DNA of 64,000 nt. Source: Zymoseptoria tritici IPO323 (lineage: Eukaryota; Ascomycota; Dothideomycetes; Mycosphaerellales; Mycosphaerellaceae). The stretch lies in the NCBI RefSeq assembly GCF_000219625.1, contig NC_018209.1, forward strand, positions 558,001 through 622,000, given 5' to 3'. The translations under genes were made by a program, and so were the position numbers. Shown here piece after piece: positions 55,715 to 64,000 of the stretch (positions are counted from its first letter, which is position 1; each line of letters opens with the position of its first letter). A model generated the notes under the pieces. That model saw only the letters and a program-made list of their open reading frames with translations, searched no databases and was not told where the DNA came from.

Positions 55715-56475
55715 TACTGACATGTCTTCTCAGTCGAATCGATGCATGGCTGGAGGCACAAGAGTAGGCCATTAGGCAGGCTGAGGCAGCTGGAAGGGCG
55801 GTGGAAGCAGAGAGATGTTCGGTCATGTATGAGTAATTTTAGCGCGCGTGTATTTGATGTTGCAATTCTCACTCTCTCAGCATCCCTGCGTTGCTTTCTC
55901 GGGAGTGGGTCTCCGGTGCTATGGGGAGCCGAAGCGTCAGTAAGGAATGTATATATTGCACGGACTCGCCCGTATCATTTCTCTTTTTGATCCTCGCACT
56001 TCCATCACTCGATTCGACGGCTCATTGAGATGGCCACTTTACTATTTCCAAGCACGAGAAGACCGCTCCGAGAGCCTCGCGAGTGGCGACGTCACGCCGG
56101 ACGTCGAGCAGTGGCGGTGTGTGAAGGCAACGAGTTTCAAGTCGACGGCAGGATGATTCAGCAACCGCCATCAGCTGCTCGTCAACAGCTCGTGAGTACA
56201 TTGAAGCGGTCAGAGCTGATGATCTCCACTTGTCGCGTGGAGCGGCAACGAATGGCATCTGGACGAGCCTTGCCCGCTGTGTGTCGCGCAGATGTCTCAT
56301 TGGCCTTCGTACAGAAGTCACGTGAGTATTCGATCCTTCGACAGAAACAGCGATCGTGGACGACATGTTGTCCGCATCGAACAGCAGGTAGGCCGCATCA
56401 CATTTCTTTCCATTTGGCTTCTAGACGACTAGCTAGCTATCTCTGCATTCCTCAACATTTCCCGCGATCCCGACG
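55715..56475. other. intergenic region upstream of the P450 gene
   Basis: About 760 bases without a supportable gene. A TATATA motif occurs near 55950, some 500 bases before the P450 start, probably too far to be its TATA box. No repeats. Confidence 0.4.
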
Positions 56476-58201
56476 ATGGACCAGTCATCGAGCGTCCCAG
56501 ACCAGATCTTCCTCCGGCCTCATCAAGAGAATATATACACCCTCCTGAACTCCTCCCACTACACCTGGACCATCCTAGCCCTCACCACCCTCCTAACCGC
56601 CCTCACCTCCTACACCATCTACCAACTCCACTTCCACCCCCTCGCCTCCCACCCCGGCCCCCTCCTCGGCCGTCTAACCCAACTCTACGACCTCTACCAC
56701 GCCTACATCGGCGACAAACACATCCTCTTCCACCACTTACACCAGAAATACGGTCCCATCGTGCGTTTCTCCCCCAACTCCCTCTCCATCAATGATCCAG
56801 CTGCTTTGAAGACAATCTACTCCCACGGCGCAAACGTGCAGAAGTCCGTCTTTTACAAATGTTTCCGCGCGGCGCCACAAGCTATCAGTACCCTTCTCGC
56901 GACGGAGAAACAGCACCATGCGAGGAAACGGAGGATTATGGGCCAGGCGTTTTCGGAGGCCGCGTTGAGGGGGTTTGAAGCGTTTGTGGTGGGGCATGTG
57001 GAGGATTTGGTGGGGAGGATTGGGGAGGTTGTGGGGTCTTCTTCTTCTTCTTCGAGGGGACAGGAGGGAGAGAAGTGGAGTGCGCCGTTGGACATGGCGA
57101 ATTGGTGTAATTGGCTTGTATTTGACATCATGGGTGATTTAGTGTTTGGTCGTTCATTCGGCACGCTGGGAGAGAAACCTGAGAATCGAAGGGGGATTTT
57201 CTTGCTGGGGAGAGCGGCGAGGAGGAATTACACGATTGCTGCGATGCCGATGTTGTTGTATACGGGTTTGGAGAAGGTGTTGCCGATTTTGCGGGGACTA
57301 TATCTGGATCGATGTCAGTATTTGGCGTTTGGGAAGAAGCAGGTTATGGAACGGACGAAGGAGGGCGCTGGTTCGGCGGAGCCGGCGAGACGGGATATTT
57401 TCTCGTTTTTGTTGCATGCGAAGGATCCGGAGGAGGGGGAGGGGATGCCTATGCCGGAATTGTGGATGGAGGGTAATACCCTCATCGTTGCTGGGTCGGA
57501 TACTACCTCTACGTGAGTTGATCGACGGCATCCTGCTTGCTCGGAGCCAAGCTGACAATGCACACTGCAGAACCCTCGCCGCCGCCCTCCACTACCTCCT
57601 CCACAACCCCCACACCCTCCACCGTCTCGAATCCGAAATCCTCAGCACCTTCTCCTCCCCCTCCGAAATCGCCATGGGTCCCAAACTCCAATCCTGCACC
57701 TACCTCCGCGCCGTTCTCGACGAAACCCTACGCATGACACCCGCGGTAGGCGGCCTTCTCCCGCGAGAAGTCCTACCCGACGGTCTTTCCATCCCCTCCC
57801 TCGATCTGCACCTCCCAGCCGGCGTCGACGTGGGTGTTCCGATCTACGCTATCCATCATCACAAAGACTACGTCGTTGACCCGTTCGTTTTTGATCCGGA
57901 GAGGTGGATTAGGGAGGATCATGCTCAGGATCGGGAGAAGTTGATGAGCGTGTTTAATCCGTTTTCGATTGGGCATCGAGGGTGTTTGGGGAAACCGTTG
58001 GTGTATATGGAGTTGGGGATTGCGGTTGCGAGGTTGGTGTGGGAGTTTGAGATGAGGTTGAGTGAGGTGCAGCGAGTGAGTGGGTTTGTTGAGAGGGATG
58101 TGAGGAGGGGAAGGAGGGTGGAGGGGGAGTATCATTTGTTGGATTGGTTTATGAGTCGGAATGAGGGACCGCGGGTGGAGTTTCGGAGGAGGGAGCGGTG
58201 A
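56476..58201 (+). CDS. cytochrome P450 monooxygenase
   Basis: Two exons, 56476-57512 and 57571-58201, with a 58-nt intron (GTGAGT ... CACTGCAG, phase 2), give 555 residues. A membrane anchor (WTILALTTLLTALTSYTIY) near residues 30-50 is followed by the proline hinge HPGPLLGRL. The oxygen-binding I-helix AGSDTTST is split by the intron, the K-helix ExxR is DETLRM (about 395), and the haem loop is FNPFSIGHRGCLGKPL with Cys near 483. An ER-bound haem monooxygenase; the CYP family and substrate cannot be fixed from sequence. No secondary-metabolite backbone gene lies in the window. Codon use is odd, with a C-rich 5' part and a strongly G-rich 3' part in each exon. Confidence 0.9.
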
Positions 58202-58381
58202 TGTGTTGAGAGAATGCTGGTGTGTTGACCATGCAATGCAAGATGCCATGATGATCGCTGCGCTCGCCGGCGCTACATGGACGTGGACATTGACCCAGAA
58301 GCCAACTGGAGGACTACCGGACCTGGACTCGAAGCACGGATTCAAGAAACACTCCATCAATTCTGTCTGACTGCATCACGA

Positions 58382-59499
58382 TCACCACGGACCCATCATT
58401 CCACGCCGAGGACCAGCCATGCCTCTCAATCTTCCCATTCCTCTCAGACCTCCCATACCACGCATACCGCCCATGCCGCGCATCCCTCTCATCCCGCCTC
58501 CAGCCATTAGCCCTTCCAAGCCTCCCATGCCACGACCACCCATTCCTATTCCCATGCCTGGAGCCATACCGCCCATATTCATCGCCATCGCGATTCTCGG
58601 ATCTATCCCGCCGTCCATGCCTGAGAGAAAGAACCAAATTAGCCACAGCCCAAGGCACGAATCACTCACCAGCCCCAAGTCCTCCTCCTCCGCCTCCTGC
58701 CCCCGCTACAGCCGAAGTGCACTCCCACCCCAGCGCTGAAGTTGAAGTCCACGCCCACTGTGCACTTCAGCATAGGCCGCTGCACCTCATCCCCTAAGGG
58801 GCCATCTGGGAGGGACTTTAAGACTTACCTCCGAACCCCCTCCTTCCCCCACCATCACCACCACCACCCTGACACCGCCTCCTCATCCTCATACTCCTCA
58901 AACTCCTCACAAACGGATCCGTCGAATCATCATCCTCATCCTCATCACCATACTCGTCATCGTACATGCTGCTGAAATCGGAGTCGTCGTCTTCGAAGTC
59001 GGATCCACCGCCGTACATGATTGTTTCCCACCAGCCGGGTGGGAATCCACCACCTCCGGGGAAACCACCTCCACTTCCGAAACCACCAGAGCTGACACCG
59101 CCACCGCCGCTGGAGAATCCGCCGGGCATGCCTCCACCTCCCCAGGGCATGGATGACGAGGAGGAGCCGGAGTCGAAACCAAACATTCCCTGGGGATAAG
59201 GGTATCGGCCTGCGCCGAAGGGGGAGCCGGACATGTGCATTTGCGCCATGGGGAAGAGATTCATGTTGTGGACGAAAGGCGGTGCGGAGGAGTGGCCTTG
59301 GCCGCCGCCTGCGAAGGGAGGGTGTCAGTTCGAGTTATGGTTAGGGGAGGAGAGAGTGTGTGGTAGAGAACAAGAGCAAGCGGAGATTGCGATGTCAAGT
59401 TTCATCGGAAGACTCACCCCAGCCTTGAGCACGTCGGCCGGGATATCCGCCTGCGCCGCCGTTGCGGAGATTGACGAGCGCTGGGTCCATGGGATACAT
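58382..59499 (-). CDS. Gly/Met-rich low-complexity protein
   Basis: Four exons, 59418-59499, 58829-59308, 58670-58705 (36 nt) and 58382-58620, joined with consistent phases, give 278 residues. It begins MYPMDPALVNLRNGGAGGYP. The middle is Gly/Ser/Pro-rich (MPGGFSSGGGGVSSGGFGS), then a very acidic segment (FEDDDSDFSSMYDDEYGDED) followed by a basic one (RSLRSMRMRRRCQ). The end is a run of degenerate MGGMRGMGGLRGMGRLRGM repeats. There is no signal peptide or known domain. The RGM/RGG-like repeats recall RNA-binding or phase-separating proteins, but this is speculation. The stable phases across three introns argue that it is a true gene. Confidence 0.6.
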
Positions 59500-60328
59500 G
59501 GTGTGGCCGTCAGGTATCGCTCGTGGAGGAAGTTAATTCTTGTTGCAGGCTTCGACGGAGGATTTGGAATTTGGGAAATGTTCAAATTGAACGAGAGAGG
59601 AAAGGTGTGAAGAGAGGAAAGCACACAGTTGACCAACGCCGGGTGGAAGTGTCTTATGCGTGCTGCTCGTCGCACGAAAAAGTGCATGTATCGCACGACA
59701 TCTTGGCGATCAACTTGCCGGCGAGCGCATTTCTGCAGAGTTCTGCCAAGTTCTGCCATCACAGACGTGTTTGGTTCGCCCCTCAACGCGATTGTATCGC
59801 TATGATGAGCGCTTGGAGGGTGATTGGACAGGGTACGATGATATCTGCGATGTCGCATGATGGATAGGCGGCGCCCTGCAGCGGAGAGGTTTGCCTGTCT
59901 GGTCACAGGGTATGGTAGCAAACATTTTGGCAAGTCGTGATTGGGAGTACAGGCTGTGGGGTTGACGAGCGGTGAACTGAAGAGAAGGCCGAGCGGGCGA
60001 GCTTCACGGGATTGTGCATGGTCCGGGGAGTTCTGGAGTTTCACTCAATGTGGCATGAGGGTGTCACGGCAGGTGTGTCAAGGCATGGTCGGAGCGGTCT
60101 GAAGTCGCTCGCCGGAGGGAATGCGACCCATTGACGGCAGACTCTGGATTCTTGGCAGCAAGAGTCGTGCTTCCCAGTGATCTGGCAGCGTCATGGCGAG
60201 AGACAGACCGCAGGTGGTACAAATGAACAAGTCAATGTTATCGCTAAATACGGTACAGGCAGAATGGAGAACATACTCTTCTTTCCTCATCCCTCTCCTC
60301 CTCGCCATCACTTTCTCACTCCCACAAT
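59500..60328. other. intergenic region, no gene seen
   Basis: About 830 bases between the Gly/Met-rich gene and the 3' end of the BIM1-like gene. A long open frame on the minus strand (to 60044) overlaps exon 1 of the Gly/Met-rich gene in another frame and has no domain. Taken as promoter and 3' flank. Confidence 0.45.
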
Positions 60329-61049
60329 CTAGAACGCGAGAGCGGCCGCGAGCAGACCAAGGCCGACAACACTTCCGGCCACACTGGTCAACGCAGCAGA
60401 TCCCTTCTTCGCCTCTGAACCTCCCGTGCTGTTGCTCGAGCCTGAACCGGAGCCCTTGCTGGAATCCGAGCCCGAGCCAGCACCCTTTCCGCCTGCTCCG
60501 TTCGATGCCACGGCGGTGAATCCAGTGGCGTTGGTGCAACCCGGTCCGACGGTGGTGTTGGCTCCGGAGACGAATTTCACCGGCGCGCACTATCATTGTT
60601 GTCAGTACCTCGTTGTGACACAAAGAAGTCATGCTCATCATCAAACCCACCAGGTAAAGCTGTCCATCAACAGAAGTGTCCACCACCTGCAGCACACCCT
60701 GACCGCCCGCCCAACCCTTGGGAATACTGATATCGGTCAAACAAAAGTCGCCACTGCCCGTCGTGTTGACCACCTCGGGCGTGAGAGGAGTCCAAGTGAT
60801 GGGCTCAGCGGTGGAGTTGGTGGCGAAGAAGGCGAAGGATCCGGTCGGGTGGCCGACGTAGATGCTGATTGGGAATTGGTCGACCGAAATCTCCGGCGCG
60901 GAGTCGTCGACGGTGATGTTGGCGCCTGCACAGGGACCGTTGACTTCGCCTTCGTCGTCGTCCATCGGGTAGCTGGGTGGGGAGTTGAGCATGAAGTGGG
61001 CTGAGGCAAGGCTCAGGCTGGCCAGGGTGACGAGGATGGAGCGAGGCAT
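60329..61049 (-). CDS. BIM1-like (X325) GPI-anchored copper-binding protein
   Basis: Two exons, 60651-61049 and 60329-60589, with a 61-nt phase-0 intron, give 219 residues. The signal peptide (MPRSILVTLASLSLASA) is followed at once by His18, so the mature protein begins HFMLNSPPSYPMDDDEGE, the hallmark of the LPMO-like X325 family in which the N-terminal His helps bind copper. Four cysteines (PCAG, DFCL, LCAP, PGCTN) fit two disulphides. A Gly/Ser-rich linker and a hydrophobic C-terminus (VAGSVVGLGLLAAALAF) indicate a GPI anchor. Family members such as Cryptococcus Bim1 bind copper at the cell surface and aid its import rather than cleaving polysaccharide. It is divergent from a metalloreductase gene. 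Confidence 0.85.
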
Positions 61050-61551
61050 GGTGAGTGATGGTGTTGTGGTGGTGAGTGGAAGTGTTTCGGTATGTTCAGT
61101 GAGAGAGAGAACCAGAATCGTGGGAGAGCGGAAGGTGGTATGATGTATCCTTCCAATCTGACCAGGCATACCCCATGCCCCTTATAGCAACATCGCCCCA
61201 GTCCCCCAAGTCCGGATGCGCTGTTCCCATTTCGCGGATGTTCGGATCTCCCACGCCGTTCTTGATGCTTTGATTGGTTCCATTCGATTCACATTTAGCT
61301 CTGAGCACGTTGTTCCCTGCACCCCCAAAACGTGCTCATTGGCCCGTCTTGGCGGCATGAACTTGCTCAAACCCTGACCTCCAAAGCTTCGACCGGCTTA
61401 TCCCCGTCACCATCTGACCTCACCCTGGACGACCCGAGATGATGAATCTCCCACAGATACATTGATGACTGATCGTGCTGGACCGACGACTACCCAAGAT
61501 ACTGGAAGACTGAGACCACATCTGGAGTGAGCGCGCTCCTCCGTCGCCACC
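61050..61551. promoter_or_regulatory. divergent promoter, BIM1-like and metalloreductase genes
   Basis: 502 bases between the two start codons. It contains a TATA-like CTATAAG on the minus strand at 61181-61187, about 130 bases before the BIM1-like ATG. Three TGCTCA cores lie at 61302-61307 (reverse), 61333-61338 and 61364-61369, each exactly 31 bp from the next. The last, TTGCTCA, is one base from the yeast Mac1 copper-response element TTTGCTCA. Regulation by copper is an inference. Confidence 0.5.
61181..61187 (-). promoter_or_regulatory. TATA-like box of the BIM1-like gene
   Basis: Minus-strand CTATAAG, about 130 bases upstream of the ATG at 61049. Position and sequence fit a TATA box; no transcript data. 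Confidence 0.4.
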
Positions 61552-63441
61552 ATGAAGGGCCATATGGGTCACATGGACATGAGCGGGGGGATGAACATGG
61601 GCCGAGGTCTCTCCAATGAAGAATACGCCCGCCGCTACTGGTATGGGATCGCTGGATGCGTTGGTCTGCTGGCGGTCATCCGTGTTGCGAAGAGTCTCCA
61701 GACACGGTGGCGATTATCGGATTCCAAGCGAGGTATTCAAAGCATCCCCTCAAGACCGCAATCAAGCTTCTCAAAAGCATATGCCACAACAACAGCAACA
61801 TGCCGAGAAGTCCTCTACCCTCAACCGGTCCACTTCACAGGCCGCTTCTCAAGATTCTTCACACCACTCCCCATCGGACGATGGCTACTGCTCATCATAT
61901 ACTGGATCGTCCTCCTCTCCTTCCTCTGGCAGAACAACATCATTCCCAAAGACGACCCACTCTACCTCTACCGCTGGGACAAGGTCGGCTACCGAGCAGC
62001 ATGGGTTTCCGTCACGCAAGTCCCCTTCATCTACCTCCTCTCCTGCAAATTCAACCCCATCTCATTGTTGACGGGAATCTCCTACGAGCGCTTCAACTGG
62101 CTCCATCGCTGGGCCGCGAGAACACTCTGGCTGACGGTGATCGTACACTGGTCGTTCTTCTATCATTCCTGGTCCATCTATGGTATTGTCGATAAGCAGA
62201 TCGCATTCATGCCGATGATCAAGTGGGGTTTTGGAGCGTGGGGGATTTTAACGTGGATGCTTCTTTCCGGGTTCGGATTCTTTCGACATTTGAGTTATGA
62301 GCTGTTTGTGCTGCAGCATATTGCTGGTGCGGCTGCTCTTCTCTGGGTGTTGCATACGCATGTGCCGACGAAAGCGGCGTATAACATCTGGATGGCCGTG
62401 GCATTTTTGACCTTTGATTGGGGTGCCAGGTTGATTCATGGAGTGTTGCAAAATACTCATATTCTGGGCCGACTAAACAGCAAGATTCCTGGATACTCGA
62501 CTCGACTGGAGCCTCTTCCAGGGAATGTCGTTCGGGTGACGATAGAAGGTGTCGACTTCACCTGGAAAACAGGCCAGCATTGTTTCCTCAACATGCCTCG
62601 ACTTCGACCCTTCGAATCCCACCCATACACCATCGCCAACGTCGCAGAACTGGGCAGCAACGGACAAAGGACCATGACCATGCTCATCCAATCTCGAGCC
62701 GGCTTCTCACGAACCCTGTGGAAGACCGCAATAAAACACGACGGCACAGACCGACGTTTCCGCGCTTTCCTCAGCGGACCTTGGGGCTCACCTCCCATCT
62801 TATCACAATACGAGACAGTCGTACTCATCGCTTGCTCGTCCGGAGCATCCTTCATCATACCTCTACTACAAGACCTCGCTCGCAACCCCGGCTGCGTCAG
62901 AAATGTAGAACTGCACTGGATCATCCGCGAAGAAGAGCACTTCTCCTGGTTCAAAGACGAGCTCACCACTCTCGTCGAGAAGTCTCATCAAACAGCCCTG
63001 AAACCACAAATTCACATCCACATCACCCGCTCTTCAGACCGCAGAACCGTCTTTTCCAACGAGGTCGCAGAACCATCGCCCTCAAAACCTGACCCCCGCG
63101 CCACGAGCACGGAGGTGGAAGAAAGCTCGTTCTCCACCCGTACTAGCACAGCCAGCGTGCCGTCGATGGAGAATGAAAAGTCGCCTCTCACGCCCCGTCC
63201 GGAACGAGCTGCAGCTACCGCCTCTCTGAACATGTCCTACGGCGGCCGACCCACGCTGGACTCCATGATCCGTCCAGCGGTGGAGAGTGCGATCGGCGAG
63301 ACGGCGGTCATCGTATGTGGCAGCACGGCCATCACGGCGCAGAGTAGGACGTACGTGGCCAACCTATCGGATGAACGCGCGGTGCATAAAGGAACGGGAG
63401 CACAGGGAATCATGCTATTCACCGAGACATATGGATGGTGA
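61552..63441 (+). CDS. ferric/cupric metalloreductase (FRE family)
   Basis: A single exon of 629 residues. The extreme N-terminus MKGHMGHMDMSGGMNMGRG is rich in Met and His, a pattern that binds copper. A ferric-reductase transmembrane domain follows with haem histidines in FNWLHRWAARTLWL, VIVHWSFFYHSW, FVLQHIAG and VLHTHVP. The FAD site is HPYTIANV, and NADPH-binding elements include FLSGPWGSPP and, near the C-terminus, VIVCGSTAIT. These plasma-membrane enzymes pass electrons from cytosolic NADPH to extracellular Fe(III) or Cu(II) before uptake. A Ser/Pro-rich insert lies between the NADPH elements (about 515-570). The divergent BIM1-like gene suggests a shared copper role. Confidence 0.9.
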   Translation: MKGHMGHMDMSGGMNMGRGLSNEEYARRYWYGIAGCVGLLAVIRVAKSLQTRWRLSDSKRGIQSIPSRPQSSFSKAYATTTATCREVLYPQPVHFTGRFSRFFTPLPIGRWLLLIIYWIVLLSFLWQNNIIPKDDPLYLYRWDKVGYRAAWVSVTQVPFIYLLSCKFNPISLLTGISYERFNWLHRWAARTLWLTVIVHWSFFYHSWSIYGIVDKQIAFMPMIKWGFGAWGILTWMLLSGFGFFRHLSYELFVLQHIAGAAALLWVLHTHVPTKAAYNIWMAVAFLTFDWGARLIHGVLQNTHILGRLNSKIPGYSTRLEPLPGNVVRVTIEGVDFTWKTGQHCFLNMPRLRPFESHPYTIANVAELGSNGQRTMTMLIQSRAGFSRTLWKTAIKHDGTDRRFRAFLSGPWGSPPILSQYETVVLIACSSGASFIIPLLQDLARNPGCVRNVELHWIIREEEHFSWFKDELTTLVEKSHQTALKPQIHIHITRSSDRRTVFSNEVAEPSPSKPDPRATSTEVEESSFSTRTSTASVPSMENEKSPLTPRPERAAATASLNMSYGGRPTLDSMIRPAVESAIGETAVIVCGSTAITAQSRTYVANLSDERAVHKGTGAQGIMLFTETYGW

Positions 63442-63541
63442 GAAGGGGAAGATTTAGACAATTCAACCAGCGAACATGACGAACTCAACGACTTTTACGC
63501 AATCCTTGCCCATCCAAGCAGTGCAACCAGTACCCACACCC

Positions 63542-64000
63542 TCAAACCTTCTGCAACCCCTTCCCCCCACCCTCCTCGCCCCCCTCTTCCAACCCCTCAT
63601 CCTCCCCACCCCCCTTCCCCCCCACCAGCACCACCCCCCTCCCCTCCGCCCCCACCCCCTCGACCCGATACCCCGCATAACTCCCATAAACCCACCACGT
63701 CCCCCCCGTCATCCCCGCGGCCACGACCAAGAACGCGAAAATCGTCCAATTCCCCATCGCATACATCGGACCTGAATCGCTGGGAAAGAGAAACGGAGCG
63801 GTGATGCCACCCGTGTTGGCTAGGGCGATCATACCCCCTGTCGCGAGGGCTGTGGCTGTGGAGCCGGAGATGGTGGCTGTGCGGTGCGCGACGAAGGGCA
63901 TCACCGCCGCGTTCGTACACGCGATCAGGCAGACGGCGAAGTAGCGCACGCCCCAATTGTGGACGACCGCGAGGAGGAGGTAACCTGTCCCCACGAGCGC
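63542..64000 (-). CDS. MFS transporter, anion:cation symporter type (C-terminal part, cut by window end)
   Basis: Only the last 150 or so codons are in view; the start lies beyond the right edge. The membrane segments (GTGYLLLAVV, then YFAVCLIACTNAAVMPFVAH, ALATGGMIALANTGGITAPF, SDSGPMYAMGNWTIFAFLVV) are those of the last four helices of the fungal allantoate/nicotinate-like family (Dal5/Tna1-like). The cytosolic tail is unusual: Gly- and Glu-rich low complexity ending GGGKGLQKV, encoded by a very C-rich plus strand. The substrate cannot be predicted. It is convergent with the metalloreductase gene, stops 100 bases apart. Confidence 0.75.
   Translation of the reverse strand, partial: ALVGTGYLLLAVVHNWGVRYFAVCLIACTNAAVMPFVAHRTATISGSTATALATGGMIALANTGGITAPFLFPSDSGPMYAMGNWTIFAFLVVAAGMTGGTWWVYGSYAGYRVEGVGAEGRGVVLVGGKGGGEDEGLEEGGEEGGGKGLQKV

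Noticed and set aside
57773..58360. Minus-strand open frame of 195 codons rich in His and Pro
   Set aside because: Antisense to the G-rich second exon of the P450 gene; its composition is explained by that skew.
59325..60044. Minus-strand open frame of 239 codons
   Set aside because: Overlaps exon 1 of the Gly/Met-rich gene in another frame and has no domain or signal peptide.
60078..60651. Unspliced read-through of the BIM1-like frame past its first exon
   Set aside because: Reading on gives no GPI signal; splicing at 60650/60590 restores LCAPVKF and the GPI-anchored C-terminus.
62418..63092. Plus-strand open frame of 224 codons
   Set aside because: Out of frame inside the metalloreductase gene, whose FAD and NADPH motifs fix the true frame.

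Overview
The window is nuclear DNA of a filamentous ascomycete. The genes are eukaryotic in type (UPF2, gamma-tubulin complex, Pol I factor, GPI inositol-deacylase). Introns are short (about 48-70 nt) with GT-AG ends and CTGAC/CTAAC branch points, genes lie every 2-3 kb on both strands, and there are no operons. The F-box proteins and the small glycine-zipper and sporulation proteins look most like Dothideomycetes (Mycosphaerellales/Capnodiales); that placement is an inference. I found no transposon, CRISPR array, rRNA or convincing tRNA gene.

Layout. 1-8.4 kb: an NTF2-like protein, an F-box protein, a tiny secreted cysteine-rich protein whose frame is broken, a four-exon MFS transporter and a conserved 112-aa protein. 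8.4-18.6 kb: UPF2 (nonsense-mediated decay) divergent from a GCP5/6-like gamma-tubulin complex protein, then a Spo71-like PH-domain protein. 18.9-31.6 kb: a Jen1-type carboxylate transporter with an 11-nt micro-exon, glutaminyl-tRNA synthetase, a macro-domain protein, a methyltransferase, several small hypothetical proteins and a Gfo/Idh/MocA oxidoreductase. 31.7-38.9 kb: the nitrate assimilation pair, nitrate reductase and nitrite reductase, transcribed divergently from a 1.17-kb promoter carrying a NirA-type site and eight HGATAR (AreA) sites; no nitrate transporter is in view. 39-47.8 kb: an Rrn5-like Pol I factor, an Irc3-like mitochondrial helicase and the GPI inositol-deacylase Bst1. 48-58.2 kb: an MlrC/M81-type metallohydrolase, a soluble epoxide hydrolase, a TMEM184/OST-alpha membrane protein, a gene-poor stretch and a cytochrome P450. 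58.3-64 kb: a Gly/Met-rich protein, a BIM1-like (X325) GPI-anchored copper-binding protein divergent from a ferric/cupric reductase with a Met/His-rich N-terminus, and the C-terminal end of an MFS anion symporter that runs off the window.

Two gene pairs look functionally coupled: niaD-niiA (nitrate to nitrite to ammonium) and BIM1-like with the FRE-like reductase (a possible copper or iron acquisition unit). The promoter of the second pair holds three TGCTCA cores exactly 31 bp apart. Exon boundaries were placed by eye from splice motifs and reading-frame continuity, and I checked the arithmetic of each junction.
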